DNA of 64,000 bases from Pseudopyrenochaeta lycopersici (lineage: Eukaryota; Ascomycota; Dothideomycetes; Pleosporales; Pseudopyrenochaetaceae), in the NCBI GenBank assembly GCA_003313425.1, contig NHZP01000013.1:1-64000 (forward strand), given 5' to 3'. The notes below the pieces were generated by a model, which was not told the origin of the DNA, made no database searches, and was given only the letters and a program-made list of their open reading frames with translations. Both the position numbers and the translations under genes were made by a program. Shown piece by piece: positions 32,701-44,278 of this stretch (position 1 is its first letter; every line of letters starts with the position of its first letter).

Positions 32701-35700
32701 GGGTACGTCCCATTCTTGTGGCCGCAGATGAAGGTCAGGCGGCGAATGCGGCGAGCATAGAGCTCATCCTTGTAGTCCTTGACGATAGAGAGGATACGCT
32801 CGAGAATATCCATGTCATCAAAGCTCCCGACTTCACGAACTGCGACATTGAGCACGCCGGTAAGCGTATCAGTGCTGTTGACCTCTGGATTAGAAGCATT
32901 CGAGGTGCGATTCATGGCGAGATCCTCCTCCAGGCTAACACTACCCTTTTCCTGGATGACCACAGATGGAAATACGTCCAAAGCCTTAACAAGATACTCA
33001 TCGACATCTTCGAGGTATTCTATGGGGACTACCGCACCCTTGCCGGTAGATTCGCCCGCCGCGCGAGAGTTCAAATAGGACAAATCGCTGATGGTGTCAA
33101 TATGAGGCGGACGCTCAAATCCCAGTGTGCTGGGAGTGCCAGGCTGGGTAGGCTCAACTAGCATCCCGTACGCCTGCTCGCCAACCTTGCGTAGGACGAA
33201 GTCCCAAGACAAAATGTAAGGATGCTCCAAGTCTGTGTGATGTTTAACATTTTTAAGCTGGTATGCGCGGTAAGCACGGCGCGCATATACTTCCAAGGCA
33301 GCACGCGTAACCCATGGGTCCTGGTGAGCGAAGAATTGAGGTAAAACATCGAAGACGGTGTACCTCGAGTGAACGACATCTTTGATGGCTTCGAAATCAG
33401 GTTCTCTATGGTCCCAGCTACTCTCGCCATAACGAGATTCGACCACTGCGGATCGGAGAATGTACTCCATCTGGGATGTTCGCTCCTCAAGCGATAGCAT
33501 GGTGCACTGAATAAGGACCTCACGAGCCTTAAGTGAGACCTCGGCAGTCTGTCGGGATTCAAGCTCAGTCAGCTTCTTGAGAACACCCTTGAAGTATTTG
33601 GCAACGTTGTTAACGCCAGGGTTGTTGGGTCGGTATAGGTCGAGAATGGCCAGTACGAGGTTGTTCTTTGCGCTTACACGAGTGTGAGATAGGACGGTAC
33701 GAACAACACTGAGAAGGTTGTCCCTGTTCTCATCACGAAGCTTAAGGATGAACTCCTCATCTTGAGATGTGCGAGAAGAGAAAAGAGTCTCGACTGCCCA
33801 GTACATTTCCAAGAACCTAACCATGACCGAGTACTCTTGAACTTTGATCCCTTCAGAGTATCGGTTGATGACATCAGTAAGAGGAGCCAATGCAGACTTG
33901 AGAAGCTCGGTGTCGTTTTTGGATACATTTCCATCGGCAAATCGCTGAAATTCCCTGTTGAGCTGCTTAGCGGGGAACTCAAGGTCTCTGCTACGAGCCT
34001 TTTCGACGATATGAGATAGGATAATATTGAGTTTTTGAGGAATGTGAGCATGCAGAGCAGAGCGTTGGGCGTTCCATTCAACATACGGAAGCTCCGAGTT
34101 GCGGAGGACATCAACAAGCTTCTGGAGGGTGACCTGCATAATGGCCTGGTTGTCGAAACCTTGGAGAATGCTCTCAATGACACCAGACAGGTCAGTGAAT
34201 TTCTGCGGCAGCTTGTTGCCTATGACTTGGGGAGCGCCGAGGTCAGAAAGATGGCCCAAAAAAGGCTCAACCGATTTGATCTTAGATAGGTCATCCGGAG
34301 CGAGTGTGCCGAGAATATCACCAGCCTCAAGGGTAGCTCCAGGCTGCTTGATAAAGTTGACAACGCCATCTTCTTGGGCAATCAAGGGCATGTACATTTT
34401 CATAACCTCGACTTCGGCGTATGCCTGGCCCTTCTTAACATGGTTCCCGTTCTTAACGGTGAACTTAACAAGCTTACCGGGAGAAGGAGTTCGGAGTTGT
34501 GTCGGATTGTTCTCTTGCTCAAGAAGGCAGGTCTTGCCATCGATGGAGAGACGAGTAGCATCGACTTCCTCCTCCCAGTAGGTACTATGAGACTTGCCGT
34601 TCAAGAGAATCAAGAGACCACCATCAGCGAAAGCTCTAACATCAACTGAGCACTTGGAGCCGTTAATAAAGAGGGTGAAACTGCCAATACTCGTTTGGGT
34701 GGCAGTGAACTTGTAGTGACTCCCCTCATAGATGAATTCAACGGGGAATACAGTCTTGAGAACGTCCCCTGACAAGATTTGACCCTTCTTCAAGCTAGCC
34801 TTGTACTCATTTATGCACTCCTCGCTAGCAACGTGAGCCTTGGTGATAGCTCCACAGACGACCGCAATCATAGGATCGGGCCGCTCAGCAGCCAGCTTCT
34901 TGGAGATGAGCTCATCGAGCCAGCCAGTTGTGATAATGTTGTCCTTGAAGGCCTGCGTTTCAAGCAACTTGATAAGATACTCAACAGTTGTTCGAAAGTC
35001 ACCACGAATGCTCAATTCCTTGAGTGCAACAACCATGTGTTTCCGTGACGCTTGTCGGTTTTCACCATAAGCGAAGATATGACCAAATTGAGAATCGGAG
35101 AAGCTGTGGATACTACTGCCTGTAGCGACAGAGAAATAACCCCAAGCATTAGAGCTACTCCTAAAGTTAAGATCGTGTATAGTACCTCCGGAAGGCTTGA
35201 AACCTTGAATAGGATCTTCGGAGGTGATACGGCAGGCAATGGTATGGCCCTTGGGATTCTGTCGACGCTGGTTCGGCGCGCCGCCCTCCTTGGAGAAGTC
35301 AAAGTTGATTGGAGTTCCGGTGTGCGGATCAACGCCATACAACAATCGAATATCCCGAATGCGGTGCAAAGGAATACCCATAGCAATCTGGAGCTGAGCA
35401 GCGGGCAAGTTCACACCAGTGATCATTTCAGTGGTGGGATGTTCAACTTGGAGACGGGGGTTAAGCTCCAAAAAGTAGAACTTTTTATCAACATGCGAGT
35501 AGAGGTATTCGACGGTACCGGCAGACACGTAACCGACGAGCCTTCCGAGCGAGACAGCAGCCTTCTCCATCTCACGGAAGGTCCTCCAGCTGGCGACAGT
35601 CACTGGCGCCTCTTCAATGATTTTCTGGTGCCGTCGCTGTACCGAGCAGTCACGACCGAAGAGGGAGATGATGTTGCCGTACTGGTCAGCCAAAAGCTGC

Positions 35701-36743
35701 ACCTCCAAGTGCCGTGCGCTGCCAGCGAACTTCATGACAAAAATGGGAGACCCAGGGATTTCCGACGCAGCTGCTCGGTACAGCCGCTCAAAATCTTCCT
35801 CTCGTCCGACCATGCGGATGCCCTTGCCACCACCGCCTTCCGAGGCCTTCACCATGATGGGGAAACCAATCTTCTTGGCTACGACTAGTCCCTCTTCAGG
35901 CGAATTCGTGCAACACTTTTGGTAGATGTGGTCCTCGACCGTAACGATTCCGTTCTCATCGATTTTAACCTCATCTACGCCCTCTCCCGACCAAGGAATG
36001 CAGGGCACACCGGCGTGCTGTGCAACGATTGTGGACGAGATCTTGTCACCGAGCGAGCGCATCGCTGGCCCAGAGGGACCGATGAAGACGATCTTCTTCG
36101 GCGAGGAGGCAAGAGATTCAGGAAGCTTAGGGTTTTCCGAGGCATGACCCCATCCAGCCCAGACAGCGTGAACGTTCATACGCTCGGAGACATCGACAAT
36201 GAGCTCGACATTGGCGTAATTGTTGTTGTTGGTGCCTCCAGGTACCTGTACCGCGGTTAAAACCCGTTATGGGCCTCAAAAATACCATTCCACAAATGCT
36301 ACACCCACCTCGATATACTGGTCCGCCATGCGGATATATTCAGCATTAGCTTGGAGATCCTGGGGCGTCGCCATAACAGTGAACTGGATCGCCCGCTCGT
36401 CACCGAACGTCTCGTATGCCCATTTCCGCACCCATCGAATTTCCTTAACCGCTGCAATACCGTTGTTCGCAATGAGTACCTGTGGGGAAAGCGCCCCGAG
36501 TCAGCACAACACCTCGTTCAACGCTCAAGCAATCGCCAAATAGAAGCTGAGAAGGAATTTACTCACCTTTGTGATTACCGTGTGTCCATCGTGGGCCGCC
36601 ACAAAGTCCCTCACCTTGCCCGGCGGCGCAACGTCGAGATGCGTACCGCTGATGAAGTGTAATGGAAAGTTGTGCTTTGCGGCCGCCGAGCTCGGGGAGT
36701 CGTTGGTTGTGCCATTGACACCAACTTTCTCAGCTTCAGCCAT
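29701..36743 (-). CDS. ACC1: Acetyl-CoA carboxylase, multidomain, four exons (2279 aa)
   Basis: Cytosolic enzyme making malonyl-CoA from acetyl-CoA, bicarbonate and ATP; it feeds fatty-acid and polyketide synthesis. Exons: 36743-36567, 36479-36309, 36245-31289, 31235-29701 (TGA at 29701-29703). Introns of 87, 63 and 53 bp with GT...AG ends; the frame closes exactly to 2280 codons, the usual fungal length. Start [13 protein letters not shown]. Biotin carboxylase: ATP-grasp loop GGGGKG at residues 253-258 and [14 protein letters not shown] at 376-389. Biotin carrier: EVMKM with biotinyl Lys732. A central ACC region links to the carboxyltransferase (NNSIGMVGW from about 1594, SANSGARIG about 1657), which continues in exon 4. 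All key motifs are intact and no RIP stops occur. Retaining intron 3 would shift the frame inside the carboxyltransferase. Confidence 0.98.
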
Positions 36744-37640
36744 GGTGTCTATTATGCAGCCTATGCAGGGTCCCTAGTCGTGTTAAAAGTGCGGAGTCGG
36801 AACTGGGAAGCGAGCGGTGAAGTTTCCTGGCAAAGGGAGAGGTGCTAGGGATCAGTAGTTCAGATTGATTGATTGGTGACGTGTATAATTCCTCCACTAC
36901 TGCAGCATTTGGCGTCTAGGAAGTCCGCACGGAAACTCCAGAAGCAAGTAGGTGAGAGATGTAGGAGAGCAAATGTATTCTGCATGTAGTAGCAAAAGTC
37001 TATAGGCTGCTAAATGGGCGACCACTGGGCAATCTGTTCTTAGTAGCTTCTCGCATCTAGAAACCTATACGCGACAACGCACACAATGAACGGAAGGTGC
37101 AGAGGTATATAAAAGAGAGAGAAAGGAGGAGAAAGAAGTGTGAATGTCGTTCGATACACAAAGGAGTAAAAGCATACAGGAGATGTGAGAAGGAGAGGAG
37201 AGCGTGTCCAAAGGCAGGTGAGGAGTTGTATCGATTTGATTGAGCAACGGACGACCCGGAGCTCCATCCCGTAGTGTTGACTTTATGCCTGGGATTCGGG
37301 ATTCGCTCACGATGCCGAACCGGGCATGGCCGTGCACCCAGCGACCAGCGTAACCCCATAATTTTCCGGTTGGCTCTTCAAAGCCTCTCCCTGCCTTCAC
37401 CAATGTCTGCGTGCGCCTATGCGGGCGCTAGTTTTCGCAAGCCTACCCGCCTTTCCGTTATCCAGCGTGCCTCCTCAAGATAGCAGCGAAAGCTGTCTCT
37501 CACTTGTACGCATCGCCTCTCAACATACGAGACACCCATACACCGTCCCCTCCCTCAACCAATGTTCGGCATGGAGGGAGCCACCTCCCGCCGTCAATCC
37601 TCCACACCTCCGTGGAGTTTTGTACTGAGGAAAACGGTGT
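36744..37640 (-). promoter_or_regulatory. ACC1 upstream region with CT-rich tract and TATATA
   Basis: GC-normal DNA upstream of the carboxylase ATG. On the minus strand a pyrimidine-rich run (CTTCTTTCTCCTCCTTTC, about 37140-37116) is followed by TTTTATATACC (about 37115-37105), roughly 360 bases before the ATG. That is a common arrangement in fungal promoters and suggests a long 5' leader. Overlapping short frames at 37040-37628 in several phases lack motifs and splice support and are not called genes. Confidence 0.35.
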
Positions 37641-37699
37641 AGCTAAGCTTGATGATCAAACACTAGTAAAGCCTTCGTAAGCCACCATCAAGCTTAGCT
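37641..37699. repeat. 14-bp perfect inverted repeat, 31-base loop
   Basis: AGCTAAGCTTGATG (37641-37654) is repeated as its exact reverse complement CATCAAGCTTAGCT (37686-37699). It could form a hairpin or be the ends of a very short inverted-repeat element. It lies about 0.9 kb upstream of the carboxylase ATG in otherwise non-repetitive DNA. Confidence 0.75.
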
Positions 37700-39395
37700 T
37701 TCAGTAAAATTAGGGCATGACAATAGAGGAGAGTCCTATCCTTAGGTGATGAGATCGACCTGCATGAAACACCCCAAACCTCCCACGCGTTAATTATCAC
37801 ACCTTCAATCGCCTTTTTGTGACACGCTAGCGTCTAAACAGGTATAGCGCTCAGACCTATAACATCTTCTTAACCTCCATGGAGGTCGTGGGATGGAGTA
37901 AATCTACGGATGGACTTTACCTCACTCCTTGCCAAAGACTGCCCACAACCCAGATGTTTACCGTCCACCTGATTGCAAACTTATCGGCAGGGCTTCCCAT
38001 CCACAGCTCACATCTATTTGCTTCTATCAACACAAGCCAGACCTACGCCAACCCCGACACACATAAGCTTAATCATGTTGCGCGTATAGTATGTCGGGTC
38101 TCCGGCCGCTGGCTTCGGAGTCCGCCCGATTACACTCGAAGCACCTATTCCGGGCTGATTAGCTGCCCGCCACAACTTCAGCAACCTTCCTTAGTTTGTG
38201 GTCCTCAGTTTGCGCTTAATCCAATTGTTGGGTTACCTGCTCGGTATGTAACCATTCAGTTAGCGAAGCGGCCATATTCACGGATGTTGGTGTACCGACC
38301 ACTAAGATCGGTGCAACACTGTAAATACGAGTTCCTTCGTACTTATGCGACAGTAATATACTGTAATTAGCTGAATTTGTTGTATATCCTCCTCATCAAA
38401 GGGTCGAGAAAAGCTAGTACGTACGACTAGAGAAGAAAATGGGAGCTGTTGTCTAGGCGATGCTCGGCGCTCGTACAAGATGACCCAGGCTACCGAAAGG
38501 AGCGGAAATCAGATACCTTGCACCACTGTGAGTCGCGGAAGTAATCCGATTCAGACTTCTGTCTGTCACAAGCCGAGCGATGAACCTAAGTGGATGTTGG
38601 CCAGGCTGAAAGCAGCTGAGATGCTGTGGGCTGCAGTCGGAGGTGGCTGCGCACCTTAGCTTCTGCTTCTGCCGGTGATTCGACGCTGATTCCTAACTTG
38701 TCCTTGAAAATAGTAGCTGAGCGGCGGATGCATCGTTCTATTACAACACCTGCATTGAGCTGAGCCTATGAGCTCTAACCCCTCTGCCGAGATTATGGGG
38801 CCGGAAGGGCCGTAGAATTTCGCGCAGCCGGTCAGCAGGTTTCGCTTCTGCAGTTACTTGCTGTCGGGTCATCTTTACCTTTGGCATGTGAGATTACGCC
38901 ATCACCTGCATACCTAACTTCCTCCGGCCAAACTCCGCCAAGACTGGGTGAACGCAAAGGTCTGATTGCCGCCTTATTGGCGCATAAGGACAGCTGTCCA
39001 GCAGCATCTACGCAAGAAAGCCTGCAGGTCAACTACCATGGTGGTGCTGTGAGATACCAGCGGAACAGGGAGTTGGGAGTTGATGCCGATGGATGCTTCG
39101 TCAAGGCTAGTGCTGATAGAGTTGCTAATAACCAAAGCTAAGCAAGCCGCCAATGGGTGAATTGACCTTGATTGACCTGAGGCGGCTAAGGCTGTTGGAC
39201 GCATTGATTTGCTTGACTTGATGAGGTTTTTAAGCTGTTTTGACTCGATTTTGATTGATTGTTTGATGATAGATGTGCAAGATGGATCAAATTACTGAAC
39301 AAGTTACTCTGTCTCCGTATCCCAGGCGCAACTGATGCGATTGCTTATTAGCTCTGGGATAGAGGATTGTGGCCATGTAATACGCTAGAGAGTCG
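37700..39395. other. GC-normal intergenic region
   Basis: About 1.7 kb of balanced composition. Frames of 163 codons (37879-38370, plus) and 66-86 codons (38832-39204, both strands) have no recognisable domain, membrane segment or splice context. They were judged chance frames, although the 163-codon one could be a lineage-specific gene. No tRNA-like structure was recognised. AT-rich repeat DNA starts abruptly at about 39400. Confidence 0.4.
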
Positions 39396-39939
39396 TCGAG
39401 CTTAACGTAGGATTTACAAAGCTTCTTCTAAGCAGCGCGAATATTATAAAGTTTATAATCTTTCGTAGAGTCTGTCTCCTTATAGTTAATATCTTTTAAG
39501 AAGTTAAACTAGCTCTTATACTTACAGAGGGGAAATTTAAAGTTAGAATAACCTTATAAGGAGTACTAAAACGCCTACATTTTCCTCGTCCTTTAAGTCT
39601 CTTTAAGGAAACCTTAAGCGGCTATAATATCTAAATATAGTCTTTAATAACCTGCTAATCCTAGGCATTTAATCCTTTAGTCCTTATCTAATTAAGTACC
39701 TTAACTAGCGTAGCGTTTAGGCTGCGGGTAAACTAAGTAGCTACTTCTATCTAATACTATCTAATATAGTATTATATATACGCTTTAAAGGGTTAATATA
39801 GCTTAACAGCGCGCTTAAAAGTATTATAATATAAATTCAAGTAAGTAGTACTAGGTTTTTTAATTTCTTTAACTTTAAACTTTAGATCTAGTAGCTACTT
39901 ATTAGCCTTAACCTAAAAACTACGTAAGAGGTTATATTA
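39396..39939. other. RIP-decayed repeat, unidentified
   Basis: AT-rich sequence with stops in every frame, interrupted by the 152-bp element at 39945 and apparently continuing after 40101. Family not recognised. Confidence 0.5.
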
Positions 39940-40101
39940 CTATATGTCAGGCTACAAGGCGGAGAGCTCAGGTAGCCGCTGGCTGGTCCCCAAGGCGACG
40001 TTAAGTACTATTCTGTTCAGCATAATCTGCAGATAGCAGATCATTGTTACCTTTTTGAGTTGTTTGGCGCAGTGGGAGCAGACCTGTGTCCTGACACTAT
40101 A
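39940..40101. mobile_element. 152-bp element with TSD CTATA (TGTCAG...CTGACA)
   Basis: A 152-bp segment (39945-40096) begins TGTCAG and ends CTGACA, with CTATA directly repeated on both sides (39940-39944; 40097-40101). The TG...CA ends and 5-bp duplication fit a very small solo LTR (Copia-type or TRIM). The segment is GC-normal and not RIP-mutated although it sits inside AT-rich decayed DNA, so it inserted after the surrounding sequence decayed, or is too short to be a RIP target. Confidence 0.75.
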
Positions 40102-41370
40102 GAGTTAAGATATATACTATAACGTTTTAGAGCATACCTAATAGCTTATCTTTTCTTTACTCTCATAGATACTTTACTTCTAATTTAGCTTCTTTAGCGC
40201 TCTTACTAGTATTTATTTTAAGTACTTTCTTATTAATACTAAAAATTATAGTTTAGCTAATAAATCTAAGCGTATAAGGGCTGTATTATAGTCTTTAGTA
40301 AATACTATTAAAGTAGTAGTATTTTATAAAAATATTAATAGTAATATTATTAGAGCTAATATTATTAAGTATAAGATAGCTAACTTAGCTAGACTTAACC
40401 CTAAACTTCTAGATTACGTTATTAATAACCTTACTAAGCCTCTTACCTATATAAGCACCTGCTAGCTATAGTAATATAATAGGATATTTATATTTATTAC
40501 TATTATTATTAAGATAGTATATATAGACGTTAAGAAACGCTTTCTTACTACTCTTTACTATCTAGCTATTAAAAGTAAAGTATATTAGTAAGCGCGCTAA
40601 TAAGAGATACTAGTATATAGTAGAGGGGAGTAGATTATACTATATTATTATAAAATATGTAACTAATAAGTAGTTCTTCTAAACTACTACTATAGCTTTA
40701 GAGTTAGTAGTAGTAATTATCTCTTTAAACGTAGAAGTCTTAAGTTTATATAATAAATAATTATTTTAAAGGAGCTAGATAATAGCTTTTATCTAAAAAG
40801 ACTATACGTTAAAGTAGCTAATTATATTAGCTATCTCCTAAGAGACTTTAAACTCGCCTTTAATAAGGGCCTATAAGGTTTATTAACTAAACTCTATCTA
40901 GATAGTAATTTTTCTATCTTTATATAATCTATAGCTAGGTCTGTTTATCCCTAAATAGCGTGTAGTAGCTAAAATAGATAATATAATATTAAAGATATAA
41001 TTATAAGTGGACTTCTTAAGATAGCAATATCTATAGATAAAAAATATCTGTTTTAAATTCTTTAGTAAAGCTACACAGTATCTATACTTATAGATCTAGC
41101 TTAGTTACCTCTTCTACGTTTAGAGAGGCTTAATATATTACTTAATTACTTCCTCCTAAATCCCATTATAATTATCTATATATTACTTATTATTAGAGGA
41201 GATATTACTATTATTAGGGGGGAGGGCTTTAGTAGTAGTTATAGTAGCAGTCTTAGTTAGCGCGTTAAGGAGAGCGCTATAAAGCTCCTTCTTAAAGGTT
41301 TAAATATTTTCCTAAGTAGCCTATGTATTATAGGTGCGCTTTTTTAATTAGACTTAATATAGTATAGTAG
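40102..41370. other. RIP-decayed repeat, unidentified
   Basis: About 1.3 kb of AT- and TA-rich DNA without an open frame, continuing the decayed sequence before 39940. Both strands have been scanned by eye for retrotransposon motifs with no clear hit. A short G-run block (GGGGGGAGGG) lies around 41217. Confidence 0.45.
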
Positions 41371-41628
41371 AGATCTGTTATGGGCGAAGAGGCCTAGCTA
41401 ACAAGTGTGCATTTGTCCTATACTACAGAAGGAGAAAGATAAAGAAGAGGTTACAGGTATCCTTAGAGAATATATATATATGTTCGTACGTATAAAGAGG
41501 AACGTGCTACTCTAGCTACTAACTTATATAAGCTTATAAGAAAGGGGTAGAGGAGATTAAGGAGTTCCTTCCCCGTGCAATAGTAGCGAAGCCTCTCCTG
41601 CTTAAAGGGCGCAGCCCATTATAAGATC
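41371..41628 (+). mobile_element. 248-bp solo LTR F1 with TSD AGATC
   Basis: A 248-bp repeat (41376-41623) starting TGTTATGGGCGAAGAGG and ending CATTATA, flanked by AGATC on both sides (41371-41375; 41624-41628). Two further copies are present at 57529-57778 (plus) and 58431-58680 (minus), which end in TTACA, so the final CA here has become TA. Size, ends and duplication fit a solo LTR. No coding part of this family was identified in the window. Confidence 0.85.
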
Positions 41629-41735
41629 TTTAACAGAGAAGTTAGGCCTAAGGAAGTTCTAGTATTAAAGGGTTTAAGCTAATTATAATCTCCTGGGTAG
41701 CACTTAGAGAATTATGATTAGCTCGTGTTACTCAG

Positions 41736-42739
41736 CATGTTCTATCACCTGATGCACATCCCTACCTAATGCACGCGGTTTTTAACAACACTTAAATCCT
41801 TCTATCTTCTTATCTAAATAAGCTATACTTCTAAAAATTTAGTACAAAAATTTCTAAAGTAGAAGTAATAATTTAAAAAAGTAATTATTTAATTTAAGCT
41901 AGTATTAAAAGAGTTATATAAGTTTAAAGTTATAGCTTAATAAAAGCTAAAATACTTAATTATATAATATTTATAAGTACTATTACTATAAAATTTTAGT
42001 ACTTATTATAATAGCTAATAATATTAATATATTAAATTATTTAGTATTAAAAGTATATTCTTATAAAGTTATATAGCTTTTTAAAGTAAGTTTTTAAACT
42101 AACAATAATTATTATAATAATAATTATATAATATAATTTATAACAGTCATAAGTATTAATTAAACTTACCTATATAGCTATTTTACTATTATACTGAAAT
42201 ATATACTTTCTTACTATATAATATATAAAAATAAGCTTTTTATTATTATTTTAAAATTCTACTATAAAATAGCTTATAGTCTTATATACTATAATAAGAA
42301 TATATATATTTTAGTATAAGAGTAAAGGATTTATATAAGTAAAGTGCTTTAGAACTATAAAGCTTTATATAATAAGTTATATAGTAACTTTAAAAAGCTA
42401 TATAACTTTATAAGAATATACTTTTAATACTAAATAATTTAATATATTAATATTATTAGCTATTATAATAAGTACTAAAATTTTATAGTAATAGTACTTA
42501 TAAATATTATATAATTAAGTATTTTAGCTTTTTTTAAGCTATAACTTTAAACTTATATAACTCTTTTAATACTAGCTCAAATTAAATAATTACTTTTTTA
42601 AATTATTACTACTACTTTAGAAATTTTTATGCTAAATTTTTAGAAGTATAGCTTATTTAGATAAGAAGATAGAAGGATTTAAGTGTTGTTAAAAACCGCG
42701 TGCATTAGGTAGGGACGTGCATCAGGTGGTGGAATACTG
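41736..42739. mobile_element. 1-kb palindromic element, arms of about 350 bp
   Basis: The left arm (about 41737-42087) is repeated as its reverse complement at about 42387-42738, around an AT-rich centre of about 300 bp. The outer 70 bases of each arm are GC-normal (CACCTGATGCAC, CCCTACCTAATGCACGCGG) and the inner parts strongly AT-rich, yet the arms remain nearly identical. The ends (GTTC-A-CACC) resemble the TIR start ACGTGTTCCACC seen at 47.8, 48.0, 55.1 and 56.2 kb. No coding frame inside, so it is best read as a non-autonomous foldback/MITE-like element. Confidence 0.85.
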
Positions 42740-43233
42740 TCGGTGAGCCTTGGCAAAGTTTTGCGGCTAGTTCATCCGATCTCAACTCAACTGAACTTTG
42801 ATTTGTACGGCTTCATATACATACCTACCAGGCCGAAACCAGGGCTACCAGGCCGCGACCTTCGGCCTGGCTTGGCCGGCTTGTTAGCAACTCTGTGAGG
42901 AGGGGGTCCGAGAACGACGTAAAACCCTCTAAGTTATCCACTTCCCCAAGTGTTAATGCCGAACCGAGGCTCCTGGCAACCCCGTGCAACGCCGAATTGA
43001 AGAAAATACTGTAACGTGTTAAGCGTGAGCTATGTCCCAGAGTAGAAGAACGTGCTTGTATCTTGACAAGTTCGTTTGTATCCAGTAGTCGAGACGCGCT
43101 TTGTGCAAGGCAGGATCTCCACCGACCTACTGGCCCATGAGCGTGTTAGAGCTGCGCAATCAGTACGTTTCAGCTATTTTTAGCATTGCAAAGGTCTCCT
43201 TTTAGTATAGCCGCCCTGCATTCTCTTCGTTCC
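42740..43233. other. GC-normal spacer
   Basis: Balanced-composition DNA with a short duplicated motif (CTACCAGGCCG at about 42857 and a variant at about 42827). No gene was recognised. Confidence 0.4.
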
Positions 43234-43701
43234 TTATCTTCTTAACGGCGACGAAGCTGGTACATTTGCTTGTGATGTGATGACTGCAAGTCGCCCGCCA
43301 AGCTCCTTAGCTGCAGTATCTGCGCCTTTGCTATTGCTAATAGTACTCTGAAGCCAGGACTTTCTAGTTTCAAGATCTATAACTATAGCTTTAGCGGCAA
43401 GGTAATGCACAATGTGCGTGTTCGTAGTATTGCTATCCTCACCACTAATAAGATGCTTAGCTTGTATAGTAGCAGCGGATTCAGAGCGCTAGACCTTAGG
43501 CTCGACTAGTAGGCTTCGACGGTGCGGTGGAGCTGTTGGTAGTAGAGAAAGTAAGGCCTCGCGGCGATCTCTTTTCCGCGTAGAACTAGTAGGATTACGA
43601 TCATCTAAAGGCGCCTTACGCTTCTAGGTTTGAGCTGCTCTACATGGATTGATGCGTTAATTAAAAGGCTGCGTCGCCTTACGTTGGCGCTGCAAAGTCA
43701 T
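43234..43701 (-). pseudogene. Decayed minus-strand frame of unknown function (156 codons)
   Basis: From ATG 43701 (MTLQRQRKATQPFN) one frame runs to TAA at 43234-43236, interrupted by three TAA/TAG codons. The composition is Lys/Arg/Ser-rich at the N-terminus (KRKAPLDDRNPTSSTRKRD) and helix-like at the C-terminus (HYLAAKAIVIDLETRKSWLQ). It could be the C-terminal piece of a transposase or an unrelated host gene. No domain is recognised. Confidence 0.35.
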
Positions 43702-44278
43702 TACAGTAGTGGCTACTTTCAAGCCTTAGAATAACAGCAACACCAAGAAAATACCATATATAGACGATTTGGCGTATACGAGCAACTTCATGAGCGTCAT
43801 AGGCGTAGAAACCCGTATTTGTATTGATTGTCATACGCCTTCTGGTGGTGTTCGATGAATGCGGGATTCGCTTGCTAACTACTTATAGGTGGCCCATGAT
43901 ATTTCGAAAACCACCCATATAGATGCACGGACGTAAAATTTTGGGGGCTACCTGTTCACTTGGGGGTGCCCACTCGCTTGAGAAACACGTTGTCCAAGTT
44001 TTTTTACATAAGATTTGGTCTGATATGCTATATACCCCGCACTGCTTGCAAATGCGGCTGAAGCAGCTGAAGCAAGCATGTAGCTGAAGTTCAACGTATT
44101 CCATCAGTCCTCGGCCCATCCCACCAAATCGGCGCGTCTTGACTCACAATTACTCTGTCATTACTACTGGTATGGCTAAATTAAACTACCTTAAGGTTGA
44201 TTTATGCAGCGTTTTTATTGGCCACTCACATTTCTTTGTTACCAAACCTCAACTAACAGTAGACGTTTATATTTATTC
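43702..44278. other. Intergenic, 3' of the cupin gene
   Basis: Spacer between the decayed frame and the stop of the cupin gene. A 78-codon minus-strand frame at 43883-44119 is Cys-rich but without motif, neighbours or splice signals and was not accepted. Confidence 0.4.

Noticed and set aside
32367..33161. 264-codon plus-strand frame and similar frames over 29.8-36.7 kb
   Set aside because: Antisense shadows of the carboxylase; no motifs of their own.
37057..37628. Several 67-112 codon frames on both strands upstream of ACC1
   Set aside because: Mutually overlapping, low-complexity Ser/Leu/Phe-rich, no domain or splice evidence; more likely promoter or leader DNA.
37879..38370. 163-codon plus-strand frame
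   Set aside because: No domain, signal peptide or recognisable conservation; left as an unconfirmed possibility only.
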